Shown: positions 18,112 through 26,911 of the stretch, piece after piece | Numbering within the stretch: position 1 is the first letter of the stretch | How the letters are laid out: every line of letters begins with the position of its first letter | Source of the DNA: Chelativorans sp. ZYF759 | GTDB taxonomy: Bacteria > Pseudomonadota > Alphaproteobacteria > Rhizobiales > Rhizobiaceae | Direction of reading: 5' to 3' | Length of the DNA stretch: 64,000 nt | Assembly: GCF_012911015.1 (NCBI RefSeq) | Contig: NZ_WVVV01000005.1 | Span: 143,760-207,759, forward strand | Notes under the pieces: model-generated | Seen by the model: the letters and a program-made list of their open reading frames with translations, nothing else | Database searches by the model: none | Told to the model about the DNA's origin: nothing | Translations under genes and position numbers: made by a program

Positions 18112-19704
18112 TTACTCGGCGGTCATCTCCATCAGGCGGAAGGAGAAGCCCATGCCGTCCACACCGAAGGCGTATTCCGGCGAGGAGAGGGCGGGGACGT
18201 TGACCCGGTTGCTTGCGGCGAAGATCGACTGGCGATCATAGCCGTAGATGGTGGCCGCGAGATCCATGAGGCGGGCGTTGAGGGCGCTGTAGGCTTCATC
18301 GCGCTCTTCATCGGTCATGGCCGTACGGCCGCGCTCGAGCAGCTCGTCCACCTCCGCATCGTCGAGGTATTCCGGCGACTGCCACGTACCCGCAACCGAG
18401 GAGTGATACATCGGATAGAGCAGCGTGTCGGGATCGCCCGTCACCGCGTTGACGAAAATCTGCGAGACGTGCGGCGTGGTTTCCGGGTTGGTCACCAGAT
18501 CGGTGAACATCGCCCACGGTACGCGCTGGATCTGAGCGTTGAAGCCGAGCTCGCTGAAGTTCGACTGCATGAGCAGCGCGAAGCGCTCCTCGATTGGCAC
18601 TTCGGCAATCCAGGACAGCTCCAGCGTGAAATCGGCCGGGTCGTATTCGCAGGCCTCGAGATATTCGCGCGCGGCATCCATGTCGCGCGTCAGGATCTGG
18701 TCTGCGGGGTTGGCGCCAAACATGCCGACGGGGATCGCACCGGTCGATGGGCTGCCCTGCGCGGCCTCGTCGGTGATCGCCACCATCTGAAGGGCCGCCT
18801 CGTAGTCGAAGGCGCTTACCAATGCGCGGCGGCAATTGACGTCGTCCAGCGGCGCCTTGGTTGTGTTGAGCTTGACATAGAAGGCGCCTCCGCCGGTCTC
18901 CTGCAGGAGCTGGGCGCCGGTGCCGGCAAGCGACCGCAGCACTTCCGGCGGAAGCCATTGCGAGGAGATGTCGTGCTCGTTCTGCGCGATCAGCGTCCGC
19001 ACGGTCGCGGCTTCCAGGCCGTAGCGGAGGCGGACAGTGTCTGGTGCGGCGTCGGGCACCCCGAGGAAATAGTCGGGGTTCTTCTCCATCACGGTCTCTT
19101 CCTGGGGATTGTGCGAGACCACGACATAGGCACCGGTGCCGGCACCGTTGTCCGACAGAAATGCTTCACCCCAATCGCCCATCTCGTCGTCGCCCTCGGC
19201 GAGATTGTCCATGACAAGCTGCTTGTCGACGATGGGCAGGCGCACCAGCGAGGCGATGAATGGCGAGTAGGGTTCATCGAGCGAGAAGCGGACGGTGTGG
19301 TCGTCCACAGCCTCGATGCCGGTGACGTTCGCGAACAGGAATGACAGACCCTGGCCGAGCGCCTTTATGCGATCATAGGAGAAGACCACGTCTTCCGCGG
19401 TCATGGCGTTGCCGCTCTGGAACGTGACGTCCTGGCGCAGCGTGACGACAAAATCATTGCCGTCGATCTCCCAGCTCTCGGCAAGGTGGGGGCTGTAACC
19501 CGGTTCGCCTTGGGCGGGCAGGACCAGCGTGTCGTAGACGTTGAACATCAGCAGGGAGTCGGCATAGTCCGACGCCTTGCCGGGATCGAGTTCACCGACC
19601 GGGACCTCGTCCAGGCTGAGTACGGTCTGGGCGGCTGCAGGCAATGCCGTAAGCGACGTTGCCGCTAGCAAAGCTGCTGTAAGCGGGAGTGCAAATCTCT
19701 TCAT
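18112..19704 (-). CDS. ABC transporter substrate-binding protein, family 5 (peptide type)
   Basis: 530 aa. A Sec signal peptide (MKRFALPLTAALLAA...) with likely cleavage after A25 is followed by the family-5 solute-binding fold: 'SPHLAESWEIDGNDFVVTLR', 'MTAEDVVFSYDRIKAL' and 'GTGAYVVVSHNP'. It has no lipobox, so it should be a soluble periplasmic protein. The ATG at 19704 follows AGAGGTG; an in-frame GTG three codons earlier overlaps that site. It delivers the ligand (peptide, opine or cyclic amide) to the downstream permeases. Family-5 proteins are broad in specificity, so the ligand must come from the neighbouring hydantoinase genes or from experiment. Confidence 0.93.
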   Translation of the reverse strand: MKRFALPLTAALLAATSLTALPAAAQTVLSLDEVPVGELDPGKASDYADSLLMFNVYDTLVLPAQGEPGYSPHLAESWEIDGNDFVVTLRQDVTFQSGNAMTAEDVVFSYDRIKALGQGLSFLFANVTGIEAVDDHTVRFSLDEPYSPFIASLVRLPIVDKQLVMDNLAEGDDEMGDWGEAFLSDNGAGTGAYVVVSHNPQEETVMEKNPDYFLGVPDAAPDTVRLRYGLEAATVRTLIAQNEHDISSQWLPPEVLRSLAGTGAQLLQETGGGAFYVKLNTTKAPLDDVNCRRALVSAFDYEAALQMVAITDEAAQGSPSTGAIPVGMFGANPADQILTRDMDAAREYLEACEYDPADFTLELSWIAEVPIEERFALLMQSNFSELGFNAQIQRVPWAMFTDLVTNPETTPHVSQIFVNAVTGDPDTLLYPMYHSSVAGTWQSPEYLDDAEVDELLERGRTAMTDEERDEAYSALNARLMDLAATIYGYDRQSIFAASNRVNVPALSSPEYAFGVDGMGFSFRLMEMTAE

Positions 19705-19783
19705 GGTTTTCACCTCTGACTGTTCGAAGCTTCATGCGTTTCTTGTTCTTGCTGCCGACGGTCCGTACGCTTGGCCGTCGTGA

Positions 19784-20386
19784 TCAGGTCGTCTCCTCCT
19801 TGGGTGCCTTCTCGCCGAACACGTCCATCGTTCCGACCCACAGAATGGTCGCCGGGCTGTCCGTATGGTTCCAGGAGGAGTGGATCTTGGTGGACTGAAA
19901 GTGCAGGGAATCGCCGGCTTCCAGAACGCTTCGTTCGCCGGCGACCTCGACCGTAACGGCCCCTTCGAGGACGTAGAACATCTCCTCGCCTTCATGGGCG
20001 ATCGGCTCGGATCGGTGGCCGGGCGGCTCGTGGATGATGACGCTTCGCAGCGTGCTCCCCTCGAAGGACGACGACAGGCGCTCATAAGTCAGCGAGTTGG
20101 GGCTGACGGCATAGACCGGCCGCTCGTCATGGCGGGTCACAGGGCCTTCCGGCTTGGGCTGCGCGAGCAACTGGCCAACGTCCATCCGCAGGACGCGTGC
20201 GACCGAGACCAACGAGGACAAGGACGGCGAGGTTATGCCGCGCTCGATCTGGGAAATGAAGCCAACGGACAGTCCCGAGCCGAGGGCGACTTCCTTGAGG
20301 GTCAGTTTCAGATACTGGCGTCGGCCGCGCAGCCGCTCCCCCAGCGGCGAGAGCCCATCTTCTGAGACCTTGAACTGTTGCGACAT
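19784..20386 (-). CDS. XRE-family regulator with C-terminal cupin sensor
   Basis: 200 aa. The helix-turn-helix occupies about 15-70 ('LGERLRGRRQYLKLTLKEVA', 'GLSVGFISQIERGITSPSLSSL'), and a cupin_2 fold about 115-190 ('HEGEEMFYVLEGAVTVEV', 'LEAGDSLHFQSTKIHSSWNH'). Such HTH-cupin proteins sense amino acids, polyamines or other metabolites. Start ATG after AGAGGGCGG; the upstream extension is poor coding. The gene lies 79 bp ahead of the transporter genes on the same strand and probably heads their operon, with the TTTAGC palindrome at 20400-20414 as an autoregulatory site. Confidence 0.92.
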   Translation of the reverse strand: MSQQFKVSEDGLSPLGERLRGRRQYLKLTLKEVALGSGLSVGFISQIERGITSPSLSSLVSVARVLRMDVGQLLAQPKPEGPVTRHDERPVYAVSPNSLTYERLSSSFEGSTLRSVIIHEPPGHRSEPIAHEGEEMFYVLEGAVTVEVAGERSVLEAGDSLHFQSTKIHSSWNHTDSPATILWVGTMDVFGEKAPKEETT

Positions 20387-20399
20387 CGTCCGCCCTCTG

Positions 20400-20414
20400 T
20401 TTAGCAACGCTAAA
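20400..20414. promoter_or_regulatory. Candidate operator of the XRE-cupin regulator
   Basis: TTTAGC-AAC-GCTAAA is a perfect 6-bp inverted repeat with a 3-bp spacer, 14 bp upstream of the regulator's start codon. A matching half-site TTTAGC-AAA lies at 20497-20505. A minus-strand TTGACA (20442-20437) with TTCAAT 17 bp on (20419-20414) could form the promoter, so the palindrome would overlap the transcription start. Confidence 0.55.
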
Positions 20415-20574
20415 ATTGAAGCAGGACTATAATGGAGTGTCAAGCGCTATCGCCCTGCGACATTCACGCCTGTTCCACCATGACGTGTAACGGCCGTTTA
20501 GCAAAGGGCGACACGGAAGGCTGCTTGGGAGGGGATGCGGCGGATTAAGCCGCACTGCACGTATGTTCAGACGC

Positions 20575-20685
20575 CTATTCGGCGGTGAAGCCCTTGCCCA
20601 GATAGACCATCCCGGCCGCAGCTATCACGGCCAGGCTTGTGGAAAAGGCTTCATAGCCCATGACGAGGATGATTGCAGCGGACAT
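20575..20685 (-). CDS. Tiny membrane protein (36 aa), stress-type promoter
   Basis: 36 codons: a short start, then one hydrophobic helix (about 2-8 and 14-29, AFSTSLAVIAAAGMVYLGKG) and an acidic end. AAAGGA sits 8 nt before the ATG. The region upstream holds an exact GGAAC-N16-CGTT motif whose -10 part ends 30 bp before the ATG, so the gene would be transcribed by an EcfG-type sigma factor. I do not recognise the protein. Promoter, ribosome site and hydrophobic content together make a real small gene more likely than chance. Confidence 0.5.
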   Translation of the reverse strand: MSAAIILVMGYEAFSTSLAVIAAAGMVYLGKGFTAE

Positions 20686-20714
20686 GGGAGTGTCCTTTCG
20701 GTGAACGACCTCCC

Positions 20715-20739
20715 AACGACCGGGAGCCGACGAGGTTCC
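20715..20739 (-). promoter_or_regulatory. EcfG-type promoter, exact GGAAC-N16-CGTT
   Basis: On the minus strand GGAAC (20739-20735) is followed after exactly 16 bases by CGTT (20718-20715). This is the textbook consensus for the alphaproteobacterial general-stress sigma factor. It points at the 36-aa gene starting at 20685, and an EcfG-like sigma gene lies in this window at 34511. Confidence 0.6.
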
Positions 20740-20852
20740 ATCGCCCAGAGATTTCCCTGATGAACCGCTCCGGCACGGCAACGACCGCTTCTGGCCAAGC
20801 CTCCCGTCCCCTGCTAATTCCCAGCCCGTATAAGCATGACAAGGGGACAGCC

Positions 20853-21476
20853 ATGACGAGTGGAAATCGGGCAGGCATGATCGAATTCCATTTCGATTTC
20901 ATCTCTCCCTTCGGTTTTTTTGCCAGCCTGCGGATCGACGAGATCGGCGCGCGCCACGGCTATGCGACGGACTGGCAGTCCATGCTGGTCGGCATCAGCG
21001 TGCTGAAGGTGATGGGCCTGAAAGCGATCCCGGCAACTCCATTGAAGGGGGAGTACGCGCGCAATGACGCCGAACGCTACTGCCGCCGTCACGGGATCGA
21101 GCTTGCGCGACCCTTCGGAGAAACCCCGGCCAATCCGCTGCCGGCCGGCCGCTCCTTTCACTGGGCACGCAAGCATGCACCGGAGCAGGCGAAGGCACTC
21201 GCAAAAGCTATCTTCGCGGCCTATTGGCTTGAGGGACGCGACATCGGGTCACTCGATCTGGTGCTGGATCTCGCCGGCCATCATGGCATCGATCGCAGTG
21301 CCCTCGCGGAAGGCCATGCAAGCGGCGAAGCCTCCGATCTGTTGCGAAGAGCCGTCGACCGGTCGCTGGAAAAGGGGGTTTTCGGCTCCCCCTTCTTTAT
21401 CGTCGAGGGAGAGCCCTTCTTCGGGGTCGAGAAACTGGAACTGATGGAAGAGTGGATCGAGGCAGGCGGCTGGTAG
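20853..21476 (+). CDS. DsbA-fold protein, 2-hydroxychromene-2-carboxylate isomerase-like
   Basis: 207 aa. The thioredoxin-like start 'IEFHFDFISPFGFFASLRID' has the Ser-Pro (not Cys-x-x-Cys) active site of HCCA isomerases and kappa-class glutathione transferases. The cis-proline block 'GVFGSPFFIVEGEPFFGVEKLE' near the C-terminus is equally typical. It has no signal peptide, so it should act in the cytoplasm with glutathione. The ATG follows AAGGGGA by 6 nt; the longer reading upstream crosses non-coding sequence. It stands alone between a tiny stress gene and a nuclease pair. An isomerase of naphthalene-type pathways is only the family name; no aromatic pathway is nearby. Confidence 0.85.
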   Translation: MTSGNRAGMIEFHFDFISPFGFFASLRIDEIGARHGYATDWQSMLVGISVLKVMGLKAIPATPLKGEYARNDAERYCRRHGIELARPFGETPANPLPAGRSFHWARKHAPEQAKALAKAIFAAYWLEGRDIGSLDLVLDLAGHHGIDRSALAEGHASGEASDLLRRAVDRSLEKGVFGSPFFIVEGEPFFGVEKLELMEEWIEAGGW

Positions 21477-21576
21477 GCGCGCGGCGCCCTTACGCTGGCA
21501 GGCCAAGCCGGCCATGCTTGCACGCTTGGCCCGGACATGTTCCGCATGCAAGGTCGAAAGGACAGGGAATCACCAT

Positions 21577-22821
21577 TTGACCAGCTTCCGCTTTCTGCAT
21601 GCGGCCGACCTTCATCTCGGCAGTCCCTTTCTGGGGCTGGCCGTCAAGGACGCGCAGGTGGCCGAGCTGTTCGCGCGCGCCACGCGCGATGCGTTTTCCC
21701 GTCTCGTCACCGTAGCCATCGAGTCCAAGGTCGCCTTCATGGTCATCGCAGGTGACATCTATGATGGCGAATGGCGCGACAACAGCATCGGCCTCTTCTT
21801 CAATCGAGAAATGGCGCGGCTGGATCGCGCTGGCATTCCGGTCGTGCTGGTGAAGGGCAATCACGATGCCGACAGCGTCGTGACACGATCGATCACCATG
21901 CCCGAAAGCGTGCGCCAGTTTGCCAGCCGCAAGCCGTCCACGATCGTGCTGGACGATATCAAGGTGGCACTCCACGGCCAGAGTTTCGCCGACCGTGCTG
22001 CCCCGGACAACCTGGCGCTGGCCTATCCCGATCCGGTGCCTGGCCATTTCAACATAGGCGTGCTGCACACTTCGCTTACAGGACGTCCGCCCCATGCCAA
22101 TTATGCGCCTTGTTCGGTGGCGGATCTCCGGTCGCGCGGCTATGATTACTGGGCGCTCGGTCATGTTCACGATTACGAACTGGTGGCCGAACATCCGCAC
22201 ATTGTCTTTCCCGGCAATATACAGGGGCGCAATGTCCGCGAGACAGGCGCGAAGGGCGGCGTGCTCGTCGCGGTCGACGGCGGTCGCGTTGCGGGGCTTG
22301 AAAGGGTATTCGTCGACCAGGCGCGCTTTGCCCAGGTCGGTATCGACATTTCCCAATACGAGAGCCTGCCCGACATTCTGCGTGCGTGCGAGGCCACATG
22401 TTCCGCGCTCCTGGAGGGCGCCGACGATGTGCCGCACGCTATCCGGCTGAAACTGGCGGGCGAGACCCCGCTGAAGGGGTGGCTTCTGGCCGAGCGAAGC
22501 CAGCTGACGGACGAGTTGCAGGCGGCGTGCCACCGGGTGAGTGCCGATTTCTGGCTCGAAAAACTGGTTCTCGATCTCGCCAGTCCTCCCCTTGGCTCGC
22601 CGAGAAACGGCGAGGTGACAGTCGAACTCGCAGCGCTGGTCGATGCCGTCCTGGCCGATCCGGCGCTCGCGACGCGGGCGGAAGAGATTGTCCAGGAAAT
22701 CCGCGCCAAGATGCCCTTCGCTCCCGGCGAGGGCGATGGACTGTCGGGCGAATCCATCTCCGAACTCCTGGCCGAAGCACGCGAAGTGGCGCTCGCGCGA
22801 TCGATGGAGAACCGGGAATGA
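21577..22821 (+). CDS. SbcD/YhaO-like DNA repair metallophosphoesterase
   Basis: 414 aa. All nuclease metal motifs of the Mre11/SbcD class are present: D11 and H13 (HAADLHLGSPF), D60 (VIAGDIYDG), N95-H96-D97 (VKGNHDADS), H164 (LHTS) and GHVHD at 195-199. I favour the TTG at 21577, which follows AGGGA and puts the first motif at the usual distance; an ATG at 21514 would add 21 residues unlike the family. The stop overlaps the start of a YhaN-like ATPase, the normal partner. Together they should form an SbcCD/Rad50-Mre11-like complex acting on DNA ends. Confidence 0.88.
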   Translation: MTSFRFLHAADLHLGSPFLGLAVKDAQVAELFARATRDAFSRLVTVAIESKVAFMVIAGDIYDGEWRDNSIGLFFNREMARLDRAGIPVVLVKGNHDADSVVTRSITMPESVRQFASRKPSTIVLDDIKVALHGQSFADRAAPDNLALAYPDPVPGHFNIGVLHTSLTGRPPHANYAPCSVADLRSRGYDYWALGHVHDYELVAEHPHIVFPGNIQGRNVRETGAKGGVLVAVDGGRVAGLERVFVDQARFAQVGIDISQYESLPDILRACEATCSALLEGADDVPHAIRLKLAGETPLKGWLLAERSQLTDELQAACHRVSADFWLEKLVLDLASPPLGSPRNGEVTVELAALVDAVLADPALATRAEEIVQEIRAKMPFAPGEGDGLSGESISELLAEAREVALARSMENRE

Positions 22822-25800
22822 GGATCGCCCGGCTTGATCTCATACGCTATGGTGCGCTCAGTGACCGCGAGCTGATCTTTCGGCCCGGTGCTGCCGTCCA
22901 TGTCATCCATGGCGCCAACGAGGCCGGCAAGAGCACCGCGCTTTGTGCGCTCTCGGATCTCCTGTTCGGCTTCGGCCAGCGCAAGACGCACGATTTCCTT
23001 CATGAGGGCAGCGCGCTGCGCGTGGGGGCGACGCTTGAAACGCGCGACGGCCGCACCATCGCCTTCCGGCGGCGTCGCGGCAACAAGAACACGTTGCTCT
23101 CTTCCGGCGATGAGGAAGAGGCGCTGCCCGACGACGCACTGGCGCCGTTTCTCGGCAACCTTACACGGCCGGTTTTCGAGCGCGCCTTTGGCCTCGATTC
23201 CGCCCGGCTCAGGGCGGGCTCTCAGGAGATGCTCGCATCCGGCGGCGAACTTGGCGCCATGCTCTTTGCCGCGTCGTCCGGAATCCTGGGTGTGGCGGCG
23301 GCGCGCAAGGCGCTGGAGATTGACGCCGAGAGGATCTTCACGCCCCGGAAATCTGGCCAACGCGTCTTCTACCAACTCCTCGAAAGGCACGAGACGGCGC
23401 GAGCAGACGAAAGATCGTCGGAACTGCGCGCCAGCGAGTGGAAACGTCTCAACGACGACATCGCGCGGCTCGAAGGCGAGCACGAGGACAGGGTTCGCGT
23501 GCGGGGGGAAGTGCGCCAGCGTCGGACTGAAACGGATACGCTGCGGCGTCTTTCGCCGGTTCTTGCGGAGATTGACGACGAGGCGCGGCAGCTCGAGGCC
23601 TATGCCGACATAGCGGAGTTTTCCGACGAACTCGGTCCCCGCTTGCTCGCCGTCCTTGCCGATGCGGAACACGGCAGACGGGCCATCGAGCAGGCGCAGG
23701 CTTCGGTCGACCGCATCCGCAGGGACATCGAACGCATCACCGTGACACCCGAACTGGCAGCGGCTCTTGTCCCGGTGGCGGGCGTCTTCGACCGCCGCGG
23801 CAGCGTGGCCAAGGACCAGACCGATCTGCCGCGCGTCATTGGCGAGCGGGATCAGTTTTCCGCGAAGATCCAGGAGATGGCGGCTCGGATCGGTATCCGA
23901 CCCGAGCGGTTCGAGGAGGGGCAGCCGACCGATGCCGAGATCGCTCGGATCGAGCAGCAACTGGCAAGGCACGCCGATGCCGAGCGCCGCATCGAGGAAC
24001 TCGACGGTCGCCTGGCGGAAGACGACGAGGCGCTGCGGAAGCTCGAGGAGGACAGGCCGCGGTCAGCCTTGATGGACCCGGCTCCCTGGCGCAGCCGGCT
24101 TGCGGCGCTGAAACCTGATCTCGACCGCCTGATCTCCTTCGAGGCAGCGAGCATCGACCTGGCCGGCCGGCGCCGCAGGCTGGGGGAGCGCGCAGCCCGA
24201 CTTGATCCGCCCGTCCTCGAACTGGCCAGACTAGCCCGCGCGCCGCTGCCCTCGCGCGCCGAAACGGCCGAGCGGCGTGACGCGATCCACGCGGCGCGCA
24301 GCGCGGTCGAGGCCATCGAGGCGCGCCTGAACTCGCTACACGCCGAATTGGCGGAACTGGACAGGACGACGACTTCAGCGGATTTTTCCACCCTGCCCAC
24401 GCTGGAATCCATCGCTGCCGCGCGTAGTGCCCGCGATGCGGCGCTCTCAGCGCTTGGCGGTGGCGTGCAGGGTGCTCCAAGCGCAGAAGAACTGTCGCGC
24501 GAGATACGCGGCGTGCAGGCGCTGACGGCGGTGGCCGACACGTTGGTCGACACGGCCTTGCGCGAGACGGAGAGGCTGGCTCGGCTTGCTTCCGCCAGAG
24601 AGCGGCAGGCTGCAATCTCGGTGTCAGTCGCGACCGAGGAAACCATCCTGGACGAGGCGCGCGTTCAACTGGCGTCGCTACAGGCGGCCTACGAGGCCTC
24701 GTTCCAGGCGACGGGCATTCAGCCGCGTTCGCCCGAAAATATGCTCGACTGGCTCGCCGAGGTCGCACAACTCCTCGAACTCCGCGAAGAAATCGAGACC
24801 GAGGCAGAGCGGATTTCCGGCATGGATCATCTCGGGCACTCGCTCCTGGAGCCGTTGCGCCGGATCGGCGAGGGAGTTGGTCTTCCGAACCCTGAGGGCC
24901 TTCCTCTGGCTGCGCTCGCTCGTGCCGTCGAGGAGAGGCTCGAAGCGATCCAGCGCGTGTGGGAGGACAGTCGCGAGAACGCCATCCAGCGGAGCCAGTG
25001 CGAGGCACGGCTGGAGCAATTCCGCAAGTCACGAGAGGCAGTCTCAGCCGAGAGGCTGCGCCTGCTCGGTGAGTTGCATGAGCATGCAAGGCCGCTTGGC
25101 GTGGGAGATACGGCCACGCCCGTCGAAGTGCGGTCGGCACTCGCCGTCTGGAAGCAGGTGCCGCCGCTGCGGCTGGAACGCGAGAACAGGGACAGGCGCG
25201 TGCGCGGCATGGAGCGCGACATCGGGGCTTTCGAGAAGGACGTCGCGGAACTCGTGGCACAATTCGCGCCCGACCTGGAGGGGCAGCCGCCCGCTCAGGC
25301 CATAGGAGCGCTGAACGAGCGGGCGCGCGAAGCGTCAGTGGCCGCCGCCCGTGAGAAAGAAGCGCGCGCGGAACTGGAAGAGGCCGACGAGGCACTGACG
25401 CAGGCGCGTCATGGATACGAAGCTGCGCAAGCGGCTCTCGTGACCTTGCTTGGCGATAGCGCTGCGCCTGAGGAAGCCTCCGCGCTTGCCGAGCGACTCC
25501 GCGCGCGTGCGGAACTTCGCGGCAAGCTCGATGCCTGCCGGAACCGCTTTCGCCAGATAGCACCCGACCGAAGCGAAGAAAGTGTCCGCGAGACGTTGCG
25601 GGGCCTCGATCTCGTCGAGGCGGATACAGAACTGGCGCGCCTTGAAGCCGAAGAAAAGAGCCTCGATGCCGAGGTGAACGAGGTCTACGCGCAGCTGTCG
25701 GCTCTGCGCGCTGAGCGGACGAAACTCAGCCAGGCGCCGGGCGCGGAGGCAGCAGCATTCGAACGCCATGCAGCTGAAGCCGAGATGGTGGCGGCGGCGC

Positions 25801-26279
25801 GGCACTGGACTGTGTTGAAGCTTGCCTCCCTACTGCTGGGCGAGGCTCTCGAACAGCAGCGTCAGGCCAATGCAGATCCAACGCTGGAACGGGCCGGCGG
25901 CATCTTTGGCATGCTGACCGCGGGCGCCTTCGTAGCCCTGTCCAAGCGTTTCGACGAGAGCGACGCGGCCGAGTTGGTGGCTCTACGCGAGAACGGGGCG
26001 GAGGTCCGGCTGTCCGGCATGAGCGACGGCACTGTCGATCAGCTGCATCTGGCGCTGCGGCTTGCCTATCTCGCCGACTATTGCCGTAGCAACGAACCGG
26101 TCCCCTTCGTCGCAGACGACCTCTTCCAGACCTTTGACGATGCGCGGACGGCCGCCGCGCTCCGTGCGCTCGGCGAATCCAGCGAGATATTCCAGCCCAT
26201 CGTCTTCACCCATCATGGCAGCGTGGCCGAAGCCGCGCGCGAGGTATGGGGTGACCGCGCCGATATTCTGTTGCTTTAG
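22818..26279 (+). CDS. YhaN/SbcC-like coiled-coil AAA ATPase
   Basis: 1153 aa. The N-terminal ATP-binding half has Walker A GANEAGKST at 32-40. The middle (about 170-1000) is very rich in Glu, Arg, Ala and Leu and should form long coiled coils. The C-terminal half holds a signature-like 'LSGMSDGTVDQLHLALRLAYL' and a Walker B-type 'FVADDLFQTFDD' (about 1097-1108). This split-head arrangement is that of Rad50/SMC-like proteins, here the YhaN subtype. ATGA overlap with the nuclease gene indicates a stoichiometric complex. The true start is this ATG; codons upstream in the same frame mirror the nuclease gene. Confidence 0.92.
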   Translation: MRIARLDLIRYGALSDRELIFRPGAAVHVIHGANEAGKSTALCALSDLLFGFGQRKTHDFLHEGSALRVGATLETRDGRTIAFRRRRGNKNTLLSSGDEEEALPDDALAPFLGNLTRPVFERAFGLDSARLRAGSQEMLASGGELGAMLFAASSGILGVAAARKALEIDAERIFTPRKSGQRVFYQLLERHETARADERSSELRASEWKRLNDDIARLEGEHEDRVRVRGEVRQRRTETDTLRRLSPVLAEIDDEARQLEAYADIAEFSDELGPRLLAVLADAEHGRRAIEQAQASVDRIRRDIERITVTPELAAALVPVAGVFDRRGSVAKDQTDLPRVIGERDQFSAKIQEMAARIGIRPERFEEGQPTDAEIARIEQQLARHADAERRIEELDGRLAEDDEALRKLEEDRPRSALMDPAPWRSRLAALKPDLDRLISFEAASIDLAGRRRRLGERAARLDPPVLELARLARAPLPSRAETAERRDAIHAARSAVEAIEARLNSLHAELAELDRTTTSADFSTLPTLESIAAARSARDAALSALGGGVQGAPSAEELSREIRGVQALTAVADTLVDTALRETERLARLASARERQAAISVSVATEETILDEARVQLASLQAAYEASFQATGIQPRSPENMLDWLAEVAQLLELREEIETEAERISGMDHLGHSLLEPLRRIGEGVGLPNPEGLPLAALARAVEERLEAIQRVWEDSRENAIQRSQCEARLEQFRKSREAVSAERLRLLGELHEHARPLGVGDTATPVEVRSALAVWKQVPPLRLERENRDRRVRGMERDIGAFEKDVAELVAQFAPDLEGQPPAQAIGALNERAREASVAAAREKEARAELEEADEALTQARHGYEAAQAALVTLLGDSAAPEEASALAERLRARAELRGKLDACRNRFRQIAPDRSEESVRETLRGLDLVEADTELARLEAEEKSLDAEVNEVYAQLSALRAERTKLSQAPGAEAAAFERHAAEAEMVAAARHWTVLKLASLLLGEALEQQRQANADPTLERAGGIFGMLTAGAFVALSKRFDESDAAELVALRENGAEVRLSGMSDGTVDQLHLALRLAYLADYCRSNEPVPFVADDLFQTFDDARTAAALRALGESSEIFQPIVFTHHGSVAEAAREVWGDRADILLL

Positions 26280-26332
26280 CGGGTCACGTCGGCGCGGCCG
26301 CCGTCGAGGGGACTTGACGCACGAACTCGGGA

Positions 26333-26350
26333 TTGTTTACTAGAAAACAA
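26333..26350. promoter_or_regulatory. Candidate MarR operator over its own promoter
   Basis: TTGTTTACTAGAAAACAA matches its reverse complement at 16 of 18 positions, with perfect TTGTTT/AAACAA arms around a CTAG centre. A TTGACG -35-like box lies just upstream (26314-26319), so the palindrome covers the expected -10 region. It is 14 bp before the MarR start codon, as expected for autorepression. Confidence 0.6.
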
Positions 26351-26364
26351 TTTCTGAGGAAACA

Positions 26365-26895
26365 ATGCCGTCTGCAGAAGCCGAAATTGCTGGGCGTACC
26401 GCCATGTCGCATTTCTCCGATACGGGGACCGGCCCCAGCGTGGCGGAACGGCAGGCGGCGGTCTCGCTCGGCGAACTCGAACATGTCGCCGGCTTGGCGC
26501 TAAGACTTGCGCAGCTCGCGGTTTTTGAACGGCTGTTCGCGTGCCTGGAGCTCGGGGAGATGCGGCTGAGCGAACTGACCGTCCTTCACGCCGTCTCGCG
26601 CAATCCAGACATCCGCCAGGGCGTGCTGGCTGATCTCCTGGAGATCAAATGGCCGAACATGACAAAGCTCGTTCGTAGCTTGGAGAAGGGCGGCCTGATC
26701 GAGCGCCACGTCCCGCCCGACGACCGGCGCTCTGTCGCGCTGAGAGCCACGCCTGAGGGCGTTCGCCGCGCAGATGCCTTTGTCGGCACGCTGAAGGCGG
26801 GGGACCGCGAGGCGTTGGCGATGCTGGACGATGAGGAATATGCACGGCTGCTCGAGCTGTGCCGCAAGATTGCCGGCCGTGGAGCCGGTGCCTGA
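26365..26895 (+). CDS. MarR-family transcriptional regulator
   Basis: 176 aa. The winged helix lies at about 65-135: 'LSELTVLHAVSRNPDIRQGVLADLL', the recognition helix 'WPNMTKLVRSLEKGGLIERH', and the wing 'PPDDRRSVALRATPEG'. Start ATG after GAGGAAACA; an alternative ATG 13 codons later is possible. The amidohydrolase starts 16 bp downstream on the same strand, so the regulator probably controls it and itself through the palindrome at 26333-26350. The inducer is probably a small phenolic or carboxylic compound, judged only from the family and neighbour. Confidence 0.9.
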   Translation: MPSAEAEIAGRTAMSHFSDTGTGPSVAERQAAVSLGELEHVAGLALRLAQLAVFERLFACLELGEMRLSELTVLHAVSRNPDIRQGVLADLLEIKWPNMTKLVRSLEKGGLIERHVPPDDRRSVALRATPEGVRRADAFVGTLKAGDREALAMLDDEEYARLLELCRKIAGRGAGA

Positions 26896-26911
26896 CATTG
26901 GGAGAAGATGC

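Noticed and set aside
23836..25563. 575-codon minus-strand frame inside the YhaN-like ATPase gene
   Set aside because: Arg/Ala/Pro-rich shadow of a coiled-coil gene with strong third-position GC.
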